This document shows, one piece after another, positions 29,698 to 39,318 of a stretch of DNA of 51,803 bases. A program made the position numbers and the translations under genes. The notes under the pieces were generated by a model. The model searched no databases and was not told the origin of the DNA. It worked only from the letters and a program-made list of their open reading frames with translations. The stretch is from positions 1-51,803 of the forward strand of contig CAOKHH010000009.1 of the NCBI GenBank assembly GCA_948468225.1, in the 5' to 3' direction. Position 1 is the first letter of the stretch, and each line of letters starts with the position of its first letter. The stretch is from an uncultured Clostridia bacterium (GTDB taxonomy: Bacteria; Bacillota; Clostridia; TANB77; CAG-508).

Positions 29698-31429
29698 ATG
29701 AAAAATCAAATAATAGGTACATTTCAAAAGAGTAAAAACTTCGGATTTGTTGTACCAGATGATAAGAAAGCGAGTACAGATATTTTTATTTCTAAAAAAC
29801 ATATAGGAAAAGCAAAAAATAATCAAAAAGTAGTTGTAGAAATAATAAAGTACCCAAAGAATAAGAAAAATGCAGAGGGAATAATTAAAGAGATACTTGG
29901 AAATAGAGATGAGGCACGGTGTAGATATGATGAGTGTAATAAAAGAATACGACTTGCCATATATATTTCCAAAGCAAATAGAAGAAGAATTAAAACATAT
30001 AAGTGATACAATAGATGAAGCTGATATTATAAATAGAGTAGATTTTAGAGGAGAGCAAATTTTCACAATAGATGGAGAAGATGCAAAAGATTTAGATGAT
30101 GCAATTAGCATAGAGAAAAAAGAAAATGGAAATTTTTTATTAGGTGTTCATATTGCAGATGTTAGCAATTATGTAAAAGAAGGTAGTTTATTAAATAAAG
30201 AAGCAAAAGATAGAGGTACAAGTGTGTATATGTTTGATAGAGTTATACCAATGTTGCCTACAAAACTATCTAATGGAATATGTAGTTTAAACCAAGGTGT
30301 AGACAGATTTACATTATCTATAATAATGGAAATAAATAATAAAGGAAAAGTGATTTCATCTAGGGTGTGCAAGGGAGTAATAAATGTTACAAGAAGAATG
30401 ACGTATACAAATGTAACCAAAATACTAGAAAAATCAGATGAAAAAGTATGTGAAGAATATAGAGAATATACAAACAAGTTTGAACTTATGGAGGAACTCG
30501 CAAAGATATTAAAGAAAAGAAGATGTGATGCTGGTTACCTAGATTTGAATTTACCAGAAAGCAAAATTATATTAAATGATGAAGGAGTTGCGATAGATGT
30601 AAAAAGATATGATACAACTGTTGCAAACGAAATAATAGAGCAATTTATGCTAACTGCAAATGAACAAATAGCAGAAAAGTTCTGTATTTTAAAAGCACCA
30701 TTTATATATAGAGTTCATGAAGTACCAGATATTGAAAAAGTAGATGAATTAAATAAATTTTTACACAATTTAGGTTATAAAATTAAAACAAATAAAAATG
30801 GAGTAACGCCTAAAGCCTTTGCAAGTGTGTTAGAGGAGATAAATGGTACAGAAGAAGAAAAAGTAATATCTAATTTAGTTTTAAGAACTTTAAAATTAGC
30901 AAGATATGAAGATGAAAACCTTGGACACTTCGGAATCGCGAGTTCGTATTATTGCCACTTTACTTCTCCAATAAGAAGATATCCAGATTTATTTATTCAT
31001 AGAGTAATTTCAAAATATTTAAGTTGTAATTATAATATAGATAAAAAAGTAAGAGAAAAATATTTAGGACAAGCTAAGAAATACGCAATAACTTCTAGTG
31101 AAAGAGAAAAAATTGCAACAACAGTTGAAAGAGAGGCAGAAGACATAAAGAAAGCAGAGTATATGCAAGATAAAATAGGAGAAATTTACGATTCAGTAAT
31201 ATCAAGTATTACAGAATTTGGAATATTTGTAGAATTAGATAATACCATAGAAGGAATGATAAGGTTTGAAAACCTAGGAAATGATTATTATATTTATAAT
31301 GAAGAAACAAAAAGCTTACTTGGAGAACACACAAAAGAAGTATTAAAAATTGGACAAAAAATGAAAGTGCAACTAATTGAAGCAAATAAATATACAAGAA
31401 GAATAAGTTTTGCAAGATACGTGGAATAG
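29698..31429 (+). CDS. rnr: Ribonuclease R, N-terminally short, joined by +1 shift at CGG 29917
   Basis: ATG 29698 follows AAAGGAG. The first frame ends at 30004-30006; the remainder lies one base forward to TAG 31429. Joining at CGG 29917 gives 576 residues with glycine 74 in DEA-G-VDMMSVIKEYDLP. This matches the conserved PGVDILSII segment of Firmicutes RNase R. An OB-type domain (about 4-60), the RNB catalytic domain with DGEDAKDLDDAIS (about 122), and a C-terminal S1 domain (about 490-570) are present. The usual N-terminal winged helix and about 150-200 residues are missing compared with the 779 residues of B. subtilis. It digests structured RNA 3' to 5'. Confidence 0.9.
29917..29920 (+). 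other. CGGT +1 frameshift / four-base codon site 4
   Basis: GAG-GCA-CGG-TGT in the first frame becomes GAG-GCA-CGGT-GTA-GAT (Glu-Ala-Gly-Val-Asp), the conserved GVD of RNase R. Confidence 0.9.
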
Positions 31430-31435
31430 AAAATT

Positions 31436-31493
31436 GTAGGGGCGGGCCCTGTGTCCGCCCGCAATAAATGTAGGGGCGAGCATTGCTCGTCCG
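31436..31493. repeat. Two adjacent dispersed repeat copies
   Basis: 31436-31461 reads GTAGGGGCGGGCCC ... GTCCGCCCGC; 31470-31493 reads GTAGGGGCGAGC ATT GCTCGTCCG. The second is nearly identical to the copy at 28232. Confidence 0.8.
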
Positions 31494-31532
31494 AACCCTA
31501 AAGGAATACCAAAAATAGAAAGGATGAGACAT

Positions 31533-33840
31533 ATGTTAAAATTAGAAAATGTAACAAAAAGTTATAAAACAGGAGATTTCGAGCAACAAGCATTAAAAGG
31601 AGTTAGCTTAGAATTTAGAGAAAATGAATTTGTATCAATATTAGGGCCAAGTGGTAGTGGGAAAACTACATTATTAAATATCATAGGTGGACTAGATAGA
31701 TACGATAGTGGAGATTTAATAATAAATGGAAAATCTACAAAGCAATTTAAGAGTAGAGATTGGGATGCATATAGAAATAACTGTATAGGTTTTATTTTTC
31801 AAAGCTATAATTTAATTAGCCATATTAGTGTACTTAGCAATGTAGAAATGTGTATGACACTAAGTGGAATTTCTTCAAAGGAAAAGAAACAAAGAGCATT
31901 GAAAGTATTAGAAAGAGTTGGATTAAAAGACCATGCCCATAAAAAACCAAATCAATTATCTGGTGGACAGATGCAAAGGGTTGCTATTGCAAGAGCATTA
32001 GTAAATAATCCAGATGTTATACTTGCAGATGAGCCAACACGGTGCACTAGATTCAGAAACAAGTGTGCAAATAATGGAACTAATAAAAGAAATTGCAAAA
32101 GATAAATTAGTTATAATGGTAACACATAATCCAGAACTTGCAAAAACTTATTCTACAAGAATTGTTGAGTTTAAAGATGGAAATCTAATTAGTGATTCTA
32201 ATCCAATATCTAAAACAGAAGAGAATCAAAGTAATTATGAATTAAAAAAGACATCAATGAATTTTTTTGCAGCACTTAAGTTATCACTTTCAAATATAAT
32301 TACAAAAAAGGGAAGAACTTTACTTACTGCATTTGCATCTAGCATAGGTATAATTGGAATTGCACTTATATTGTCTTTATCAAATGGTTTTGACATACAA
32401 ATAGATAAATTTGAAAAAGATACATTATGCCAAATGCCAATAGTTATATCAGAACAAGCAATGAATGTTAGTGAAGAAGATATGATGAATATGATGGGGG
32501 AAACGACAGAAGAAAAATCATATCCAGATGAGCAAGTTATATATCCACAAACAACAATGAAAGACATGATACATGTAAATAATATAACTAAAGAATATAA
32601 AGAATACATAGATAGTATAAATCCAGACTGGATTGGCGGAATAAGCTATATGAGAGCAACAAAATTAAATGTACTATCAAAAGTAGGAGAAACAACAAAA
32701 CTATTAAATGCAGATAATATGTTTTTCCCATTACCAGAGCAAATTGATAGCTCTAGAACAGATACAATAATAGAAGATAATTTCGAATTGATATATGGAA
32801 AAATGCCTGAAAATAAAGAAGATTTATTACTATTGATAGATACGAAAAATAAATTAGATAGTACAATATTTGAAGTTTTAGGCTATACAGTAGAAGACAC
32901 AATAAGTTTTGAAGAAATAGTTGGAAAAGAATTTAAAGTTGTTTTAAATGATGATTTATATAAAAATATGGGAAACTTCTTTGTAATGAATACAAACTAT
33001 GATGAATTATATAGTAATGAAAATTGTGTAACTCTAAAAGTAAGTGGAATTATAAGAGGAAAAGAAGGAAATAAGTTTGCTGAGTACAGTGGAAACGGAT
33101 TTACATATAAAGAAGAACTAATGACATATTTAATAGAGAAAAATAGTAATTCAGCAGTTGTAAAAGAACAGAGGGAAAAAGATTATAATGTATTAACAGG
33201 AGAAAAGTTTGATTTAACATCAGAAGAGGGAACAAAGGTAAAAGATAATATATTAAGCTATTTAGGAGATGATACAACACCGGCTCTAATACAAGTATAT
33301 CCTAAGAACTTTGATACAAAAGCAGAGTTATTAAAGTATTTAGACAAATATAATGAAGGAAAATCAGATGATGATAAAATTTTATATACAGACTATGCAG
33401 AAACAATTACAACATTATCAGGTGGTATAATGGATGCAATTACAATAGTTCTTATTGCATTTTCAGCAATATCATTAGTAGTATCTTCAATAATGATTGC
33501 TATAATAACATATATATCTGTACTTGAAAGAACAAAGGAAATAGGAATATTAAGAGCAATAGGAGCTAGAAAGAAAGATATAACAAGAGTATTTAACGCA
33601 GAAACATTTATAATAGGTATATGTTCTGGACTAATAGGAATAGGCATCGCAAGATTACTATTAGAGCCAATAAATATTGTTTTAAAGAATTTAACAGATT
33701 TAGACAATGTAGCACAAATGAATCCAATGCATGCAATAGTACTAATTATAATAAGTGTTGTGTTAATACTTCTTGGAGGCTTTATACCAGCAAAAATGGC
33801 AGCTAAAAAAGACCCAGTAAATGCATTAAGAACAGAATAA
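31533..33840 (+). CDS. MacB-type ABC transporter, ATPase-permease fusion, joined by +1 shift at CGG 32040
   Basis: ATG 31533 is chosen for its spacing from AAAGGA at 31518. The first frame ends shortly after Walker B. Joining at CGG 32040 gives 768 residues. The ATPase part has Walker A GPSGSGKT (about 37), signature LSGGQMQRVAIARAL (about 144) and Walker B ILADEPT, followed by the D-loop GALDS whose glycine 170 is encoded by the CGGT step. A membrane helix (about 260-285), a large extracellular region and three C-terminal helices follow: a MacB/FtsX-like permease. Export of a peptide, lipoprotein or drug is likely. No separate permease gene is needed. Confidence 0.9.
32040..32043 (+). other. 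CGGT +1 frameshift / four-base codon site 5
   Basis: CCA-ACA-CGG-TGC becomes CCA-ACA-CGGT-GCA-CTA-GAT (Pro-Thr-Gly-Ala-Leu-Asp), the near-invariant DEPTGALDS of this ABC family. Confidence 0.93.
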
Positions 33841-33897
33841 TACTTGTAAAAAATGAATAAAAATGATATGATATTATATGTGAAAAGGAGAATCATA

Positions 33898-34816
33898 TTG
33901 GAAAAAGATAAAATATATGATGAATTGGTTAAAAGAATAACCCAAAATCAAATATTTAAAAATGAGCCAATGAAAAAACATACGTCTTTTAGAATTCGGA
34001 GGACTAGCAGATGTATATTTAAAATTAGAAAATATAGAAGATATAAAGTATGTTTTACAGTTCACAAAAAATAATAATATACCATTACAAATAATTGGAA
34101 ATGGTAGTAATATGCTTGTAAAAGATAATGGCATTAGAGGAATTACTTTAAGACCAGACATAAAAAATATAGAAACAGAAGAACAAGAGGATAAAATATA
34201 TGTAACATTAGGTGCTGGAGAGCCATTGCCTAAGATTGCAATTGAGATGGGGAAAAAGGGATATACAGGATTAGAATTTGCAGCAGGAATTCCAGGGTCA
34301 ATTGGCGGAGCTATAAGGATGAATGCAGGTGCATATGGTAGCGAAATGAGAAATATTGTTGTAAGTACTACATATATGGATCTAGATGGAAACATAAAAA
34401 CAATTAACAAAGAAGAACATGAATTTGAATATAGAAAAAGTATATTTACAAAGGAAAAATACATTATATTACAAACAAAAATAGAATTACTAAAAGGAAA
34501 TATAAAAGAAATCGAGCAAAAAATACATGAAAATATGCAATCTCGAAAAGAAAAGCAACCATTAGATATGCCAAGTGCTGGTAGCACATTTAAAAGAAAA
34601 GATGGAGTAATAGTTTCTAAGCTAATAGATGAAGCAGGACTTAAAGGATTTTCAATAGGAGATGCACTTGTATCAGAAAAACATGCTGGATTTATAGTAA
34701 ATAAGGGGAATGCAACAGCAAAAGATGTATTAGATCTAATAAAATATGTTCAAAATGAAATATATGAAAAATTTAATGTGAATATAGAACCAGAAATTGA
34801 AATTATTGGAGAATAG
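33898..34816 (+). CDS. murB: UDP-N-acetylenolpyruvoylglucosamine reductase, joined by +1 shift at CGG 33997
   Basis: A TTG start at 33898 is chosen because AAAGGAG lies 9-10 bases upstream. Joining at CGG 33997 gives 305 residues, against about 303 in B. subtilis. MurB makes UDP-MurNAc for peptidoglycan and is essential in most bacteria. HTSFRI-G-GLADVYL (glycine 34) is the FAD-domain signature. Also visible are IIGNGSNMLVKD (about 68), GLEFAAGIPGSIGGAIRMNAGAYG (about 118) and PSAGSTFKR with the catalytic serine. The C-terminal acid is in NIEPEIEIIGE. There is no other murB in the window. Confidence 0.92.
33997..34000 (+). other. CGGA +1 frameshift / four-base codon site 6
   Basis: AGA-ATT-CGG-AGG becomes AGA-ATT-CGGA-GGA-CTA (Arg-Ile-Gly-Gly-Leu), the FRIGG signature of MurB. 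Confidence 0.93.
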
Positions 34817-34853
34817 GCGGAAGATTAGCTATGAAGCGGTTGCCGAGTTAATA

Positions 34854-34908
34854 GTGAATAATGAAGAGTGAATAATTATTTGTAGGGGCTGGCGTCCTCG
34901 ACAGCCCG
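34854..34908. repeat. Composite repeat, second copy
   Basis: 34854-34878 is identical over 25 bases to 15611-15635. It is followed at 34882-34908 by GTAGGGGCTGGC ... GACAGCCCG. It lies between murB and yvcK. Confidence 0.75.
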
Positions 34909-34942
34909 AATGAACACTATAGAAAGGAAAGGGATTGATAAA

Positions 34943-36477
34943 ATGAAAGGTTTTTTAAAATGGTTAAAGAAAAGTACAAAAATAAAAAGATGGATATTTT
35001 TAATAATTGTAGCTGTTGCTTTAACATGTTTTGGATTTTCTAAAGTTTTAACTACAACAGAAATATCATCAATAAGCCAAATAGTTGAAATTGTAGTTCC
35101 TTTTGTAATTGGTTTTGTATTGTTAGTATTAGGACTAGTATTTATTCAAAAAAGAACTTTAGAAATATTAGTTGAAGCAAATGAAAGAAACAATGATATA
35201 AATATAAATTCACTTATATTCAATAAAAACGTATATGAAAAAGGACCTAAGGTTGTTGTAATAGGTGGTGGAACTGGTTTAAATACAGTTTTAAGGGGAA
35301 TAAAAAAATACACAAATAATATTACGGCAATAGTTACAGTATCAGACTATGGAGAAATTGCAACAGATTCAAGAAGAGAACTAGAATTAAAACCAATAGA
35401 AGATATAAAAACAAGTATGATATCATTATCAAATCATGAAGATTATATGGAGGCTTTGTTAAACTATAAATTCGAAAACGGAAAGTTAGCAAATTTATCT
35501 TTTGGAGATATATATTTATCTGCAATGCAAAATATATATGGAGATTTTACAAATAGTATAGAAAAGACAAGCAAAGTTTTAAGAATGGTAGGAAAAGTTT
35601 TACCAGTAACTTTAGATGAAATGGAAATTTGTGCAGAATTAAAAGATGGTACAGTTGTAAAAGAGAAAAATAAAATATCTGAAATAGTATATGAAAAAAT
35701 AACAAAAATAGAAAGAATATATCTAACTCCATCAAATTGTAGACCAGCTCCTCGGTGTATTAGAGGCAATATCTGATGCAGATGCAATAATCATTGGACC
35801 CCGGAAATTTATATACAAATGTAATTCCAAACTTACTTATTAAAGGTGTTGCAAAAGCAATAAAAGAAAGTAAAGCAATAAAATTTTATATAAGCAATAT
35901 AATGACAGAACCAGGACAAACAGATAATTATTCAGTATCTGACCATATTAAAGCAATAACAGAACATACAAGAGAAAATATAATTGATTATTGCTTAGGA
36001 AATGTAGGAGAAATAGTGCCAGAATATGTCAGAAAATATAATAAGCAAGGTTCTGATATTGTTGATGTTGATACAGCAAAAATAAAGGAATTAGGTGTAA
36101 GTGTACTTAAAAAAGATATAGCCAGAATTGAGAATGGTTATATAAGACATGACACAGAAGAAATTGCTAAAACAATAATGGAATTTATATGTAATGATTT
36201 GAAATTCAAGAATAAACAAACAGAAACACAATATGTTTTATTAAGTTCAAAATTGAAGGCTAAAAAGAAAGTTGATACTAAAAGAAAGAAATTACACAAA
36301 AAAGAAAGAGACTTATCAGAGATAATAAAAGATTCAATAAATAAGAGTTTGGGTAGAGGAAAAAGAGCAAAGAAAAGCAGTAAATTTAAGAATAAGTATA
36401 GAGAGAGAATAAGTTCAATAAAGCATACAGATAGGACCACAAAAGAAAATAAAGAAAAATTTGAAAGCAAAACTTAA
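34943..36477 (+). CDS. yvcK: YvcK-family (gluconeogenesis factor) protein, joined by two +1 shifts
   Basis: ATG 34943 opens two membrane helices (about 17-35 and 47-67), then the nucleotide-sugar-binding fold starting VVVIGGGTGLNTVLRGIKKY. Three frames are needed: shifts at CGG 35753 and 35802 give 510 residues with glycines 271 and 287. The 16-residue stretch between them, VLEAISDADAIIIGP, is readable only in the middle frame, and it leads into GP-G-NLYTNVIPNLLIKGV, the family's best conserved block. The usual DDGGSSG motif is altered to SDYGEIATD. A long Lys-rich tail (from about residue 430) is extra. YvcK proteins bind UDP-sugars and affect cell shape and carbon flux. It is encoded beside murB. 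Confidence 0.88.
35753..35756 (+). other. CGGT +1 frameshift / four-base codon site 7
   Basis: GCT-CCT-CGG-TGT becomes GCT-CCT-CGGT-GTA-TTA-GAG (Ala-Pro-Gly-Val-Leu-Glu). It is the first of two sites 49 bases apart. Confidence 0.88.
35802..35805 (+). other. CGGA +1 frameshift / four-base codon site 8
   Basis: GGA-CCC-CGG-AAA becomes GGA-CCC-CGGA-AAT-TTA-TAT (Gly-Pro-Gly-Asn-Leu-Tyr), the GPGxLYT signature of YvcK. This is the only site preceded by CCC, where P-site slippage would also be possible. Confidence 0.93.
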
Positions 36478-36482
36478 TAAAG

Positions 36483-36520
36483 ATGGGGGGTACATTAAAA
36501 AATGTATCCCTGTATTTTTG
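36483..36520 (+). terminator. Intrinsic terminator after yvcK
   Basis: GGGGTACATT, AAAA loop, AATGTATCCC and TGTATTTTTG. Confidence 0.8.
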
Positions 36521-36523
36521 TGC

Positions 36524-36552
36524 TTGTAATTAACATAAAATTGTAGTATAAT
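36524..36552 (+). promoter_or_regulatory. Promoter of the lone ORF at 36621
   Basis: TTGTAA (36524-36529), a 17-base spacer and TATAAT (36547-36552). It gives a leader of about 60 bases. Confidence 0.65.
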
Positions 36553-36620
36553 TAAATCCTTATAGGTTGGGCTAGCAACTTATGTAATTTACAATTTTTG
36601 CAAGACTAGGGGGTATTATT

Positions 36621-36953
36621 ATGCCTAATACTAAATCAAGGGATGGTAGATTTATCATTTCTGCACCAGAAGAGAGCAAGCGAGCAGGCCCTACATTTTT
36701 ACCTTTAACCGAAGAGGATAAAGAAACGAATGTATGCTTACAAGCTGTTGAGAACCGGGAGATAAGTCTTGCTGATGTAGCTAACGCTATATGCTTTGAC
36801 TGTTTTTACTCTGATGGCTTGGGACTGAAATTGCTTTCGAAAATATTAAATGTTCACGTAACTGTTGGGGAAAAAGAATACGAATTTAGAGTAGGAAAAT
36901 GCCATTCGCATACTGATTACTTAATTTGTATTGCTTCTCAGCTAAAGTTATAA
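36621..36953 (+). CDS. Orphan small protein, independently transcribed, foreign-looking
   Basis: The protein is 110 residues, starting at ATG 36621 behind AGGGGG. I do not recognise the family. The sequence has five cysteines (ICFDCFY, GKCHSH) and no signal peptide or membrane segment. It has its own promoter and terminator and sits between yvcK and the rRNA methyltransferase gene, so it looks like an inserted cargo gene. Base use is richer in G+C than its neighbours. One in-frame CGG at 36756 must be arginine for the full length (VENREISL). A four-base step there would stop two codons later, after 47 residues. Confidence 0.65.
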   Translation: MPNTKSRDGRFIISAPEESKRAGPTFLPLTEEDKETNVCLQAVENREISLADVANAICFDCFYSDGLGLKLLSKILNVHVTVGEKEYEFRVGKCHSHTDYLICIASQLKL

Positions 36954-36980
36954 GAAAGACTAACCATTCACATTCAGTAA

Positions 36981-37010
36981 AAGTCTAGACTAGCCTCTAG
37001 ACTACTTTTT
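36981..37010 (+). terminator. Intrinsic terminator after the orphan ORF
   Basis: AGTCTAGA, CTAGCC loop, TCTAGACT and ACTTTTT. Confidence 0.85.
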
Positions 37011-37030
37011 AAAACAAAGGAGCAACATAT

Positions 37031-37928
37031 ATGCAAAAAATTCCTATTTTTTTTAGTGAGATGTTAAATTTACAATATGGTGAAAGCCTTACAAATAAAA
37101 TAATAGATGGCTTTCAGGAGAGAGTAGTGACTTTAAGAGTAAACACTATAAAATCGAATATAGAAGAGATAAAAAGAAAACTTACAGAAGTAGGTATTAC
37201 ATATAAAGAAATATCTTGGTATAAAGATGCTTTAATAATAGAAAATGCTAAGGAAAATGATATAAAAAAATTAGATATGTATGAGAACGGAGAAATATAT
37301 CTACAAAGCCTATCTTCAATGATTCCACCAATTATACTTAATCCAAAACCAAAGGAAAATATATTAGATATGGCGGCAGCTCCTCGGTGGAAAAACAACT
37401 CAAATGTCAGCTTTATCAGATAATAAAGCTATGATTACTGCTTGTGAGAAAAATAAAATAAGAGCAGAGAGATTAAAATACAACTTAGAAAAACAAGGTG
37501 TTAAGGGCACAAATGTAATGGTAGAGGATTCAAGAAAATTAGATAATTTCTTTTCATTTGATAAAATCTTACTAGATTCACCTTGTAGCGGAAGCGGGAC
37601 ATTAAATTTTAATGAAAAGATACAATCAGAAACTTTCACAAAAGAGTTAATAGAAAGGTCTATAAAAGTGCAAGAGGAATTGTTAAGAAAAGCATTAAAG
37701 ATATTAAAACCTGGAGGAGAAATAGTATATTCAACTTGTTCCATATTAAAAGACGAAAATGAATATGTGCTAAATAAAGTATTATCTAAGGAAAATGCAA
37801 AAATAGTTCCAATAGAAAAAGAGTTATTAAAAGATATTCCATTACTTCCTACAACTATAGATGGAACTATATGTGTATTACCAACAAACCTTTATGAGGG
37901 ATTTTTTGTAGCAAAAATAACAATGTAG
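37031..37928 (+). CDS. 16S rRNA cytosine-C5 methyltransferase (RsmB/RsmF family), joined by +1 shift at CGG 37385
   Basis: ATG 37031 follows AAAGGAG. The first frame ends at 37421-37423; the rest lies one base forward to TAG 37928. Joining at CGG 37385 gives 298 residues, with glycine 119 in the SAM-binding motif LDMAAAP-G-GKTTQM. The motif LLDSPCSGSGTL (about 180) and the catalytic cysteine in VYSTCSILKDENEY (about 235) identify the NOL1/NOP2/Sun family. There is no N-terminal NusB domain, so it is nearer RsmF or a short archaeal-like form than classical RsmB. The substrate position is not deducible. Confidence 0.9.
37385..37388 (+). other. CGGT +1 frameshift / four-base codon site 9
   Basis: GCT-CCT-CGG-TGG becomes GCT-CCT-CGGT-GGA-AAA (Ala-Pro-Gly-Gly-Lys), the invariant APGGK of this methyltransferase family. 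Confidence 0.93.
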
Positions 37929-37952
37929 GGGGTGTACCCATCACTTCCGCTT
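37926..37952. repeat. Degenerate dispersed repeat copy
   Basis: GTAGGGGGTGTACCCATCAC followed by TTCCGC, overlapping the stop codon of the methyltransferase gene by three bases. Confidence 0.55.
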
Positions 37953-38065
37953 GAAAAAAGTTGATATTACAACAAAAGTATACATAAAACCAAGCGCAAA
38001 TACACTAAAATTTACCAAAACAATTACTAAAAATTGCCTAAACTTCAATTATTTTGAAAAATATA

Positions 38066-38093
38066 TTGATTTTTTAGAAAAAGATGATATAAT
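38066..38093 (+). promoter_or_regulatory. Promoter of the second sortase cassette
   Basis: TTGATT (38066-38071), a 16-base spacer and TATAAT (38088-38093), about 30 bases before the first gene. Confidence 0.7.
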
Positions 38094-38124
38094 ATTATTG
38101 TAAACTAAAATTTGGGAGGAAAAT

Positions 38125-38673
38125 ATGAAAAAAGTATTAAAAATAGTATCAGCTTTTTTATTAGTATTAGTAATTTGTACAACAGTTGCAAAGGCAACAT
38201 CAACAGATGATTTAGTTGCGTATGCATCAAAAACTTTTACGATAGCAGGAAAACAAGTTAAATTATCTTCTTCAGATATATTAAAAGTAAAACGTTATTT
38301 CTCAGAAAATCCAGTAAGTGATAGTGATGCAAACAGAATAATGAGCAAAGCAGATCAAATAATAGCTATTATGAATGCGTCAGGAGTTTCTGATTTAACT
38401 AAATTAAGTAAAGCTAACAAAGATGAAGTTATAAAATTAGCTCAAGAGGCAGCAGCAATAACTGGAGCAACTTTAACTTATGATTCTAAAAATAAAACAG
38501 TAGAAATATACAAAGATGGTAAAAAAGTTGAATCAATTTCAATACAAAATAATAATAAATTTGTACAAACAGGAAGAGATAATACATTATATGTTGTTTT
38601 AGGAAGCGTTGGAATTATAGCAATAATTGCCGTTGCTACAACTATATACAGAAAGAAAAAGGCAAATGTTTAA
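38125..38673 (+). CDS. Secreted protein with VQTG sortase-type sorting signal
   Basis: The protein is 182 residues. A signal peptide (MKKVLKIVSAFLLVLVICTT, cut after about VAKA) is followed by a small Ser/Lys-rich helical domain. Near the C-terminus lies FVQTG, then a hydrophobic helix (TLYVVLGSVGIIAIIAVATT) and a basic tail YRKKKANV. This is the classic three-part cell-wall sorting signal with VQTG replacing LPXTG. The sortase gene overlaps its end by eight bases, so it is almost certainly the dedicated substrate. Function of the mature domain unknown. Confidence 0.82.
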   Translation: MKKVLKIVSAFLLVLVICTTVAKATSTDDLVAYASKTFTIAGKQVKLSSSDILKVKRYFSENPVSDSDANRIMSKADQIIAIMNASGVSDLTKLSKANKDEVIKLAQEAAAITGATLTYDSKNKTVEIYKDGKKVESISIQNNNKFVQTGRDNTLYVVLGSVGIIAIIAVATTIYRKKKANV

Positions 38674-39307
38674 TAAAGGAAATATAAAAAGCAGTATAGT
38701 GGCAACTATTAAAAGCATAATAGTTGCTTTTCTATATATAATAATTATCTTTGCACTTGTATATATACTTTTTTCAGATACAATTAGTAGGGCAATTTCA
38801 CTAATTGATATGGTTTCAGTTGATACTAATAAAAAGATATTGCAAGAAGTGAAAATAGATTTAGAAACAAAGAATTTAAAAAATTATCCAGAATATGGAA
38901 CTAAATATGGAAAAATAAAAATACCATCACTAAATATTGAGTTAGACTTATATTACGGAGATACTTTATCTATATTAAGATATGGAGTAGGACATTCTAG
39001 TGGAAGCTATTTCCCAGGAGAGGGAGGTTCTATTGTTTGTATGGGACATAATACAAAGGGATTTTTAAGAGAATTACCACAAATACAAGATGGAGCTCAA
39101 ATAATAATGGAAACTAGCTATGGAATATACACTTACGAGGTTTATGAGACAAGAGTTGTAGAGCAAAATAGGTTAGATGCCATAGAAATTTCAAGAGATG
39201 AAGAAAAACTAATGCTTTATACTTGCTACCCAGTAAACAGTATAGGACATGCTAAAAATAGATTTATTACTTATTCAAAGTTAGTAGATGAACAATATAT
39301 ACAATAA
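38666..39307 (+). CDS. Sortase, class D-like
   Basis: The protein is 213 residues, with the ATG at 38666 overlapping the substrate gene. One N-terminal membrane helix (about 15-37) is followed by the sortase barrel from GKIKIPSLNIELDL. The catalytic His is in CMGHNTKG (about 129), Cys in LYTCYPV (about 189) and Arg in KNRFITYS near the end. It should attach the VQTG protein to the wall. Confidence 0.9.
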   Translation: MFNKGNIKSSIVATIKSIIVAFLYIIIIFALVYILFSDTISRAISLIDMVSVDTNKKILQEVKIDLETKNLKNYPEYGTKYGKIKIPSLNIELDLYYGDTLSILRYGVGHSSGSYFPGEGGSIVCMGHNTKGFLRELPQIQDGAQIIMETSYGIYTYEVYETRVVEQNRLDAIEISRDEEKLMLYTCYPVNSIGHAKNRFITYSKLVDEQYIQ

Positions 39308-39318
39308 ATGGAGGAAAT

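Noticed and set aside
29897..31429. Internal start giving a separate RNase R catalytic protein
   Set aside because: There is no ribosome site before it, and the homology runs across the CGG without a gap.
35798..35806. Classical P-site slippage on CCC-C
   Set aside because: Possible at this one site only; the other eight lack a re-pairing heptamer.
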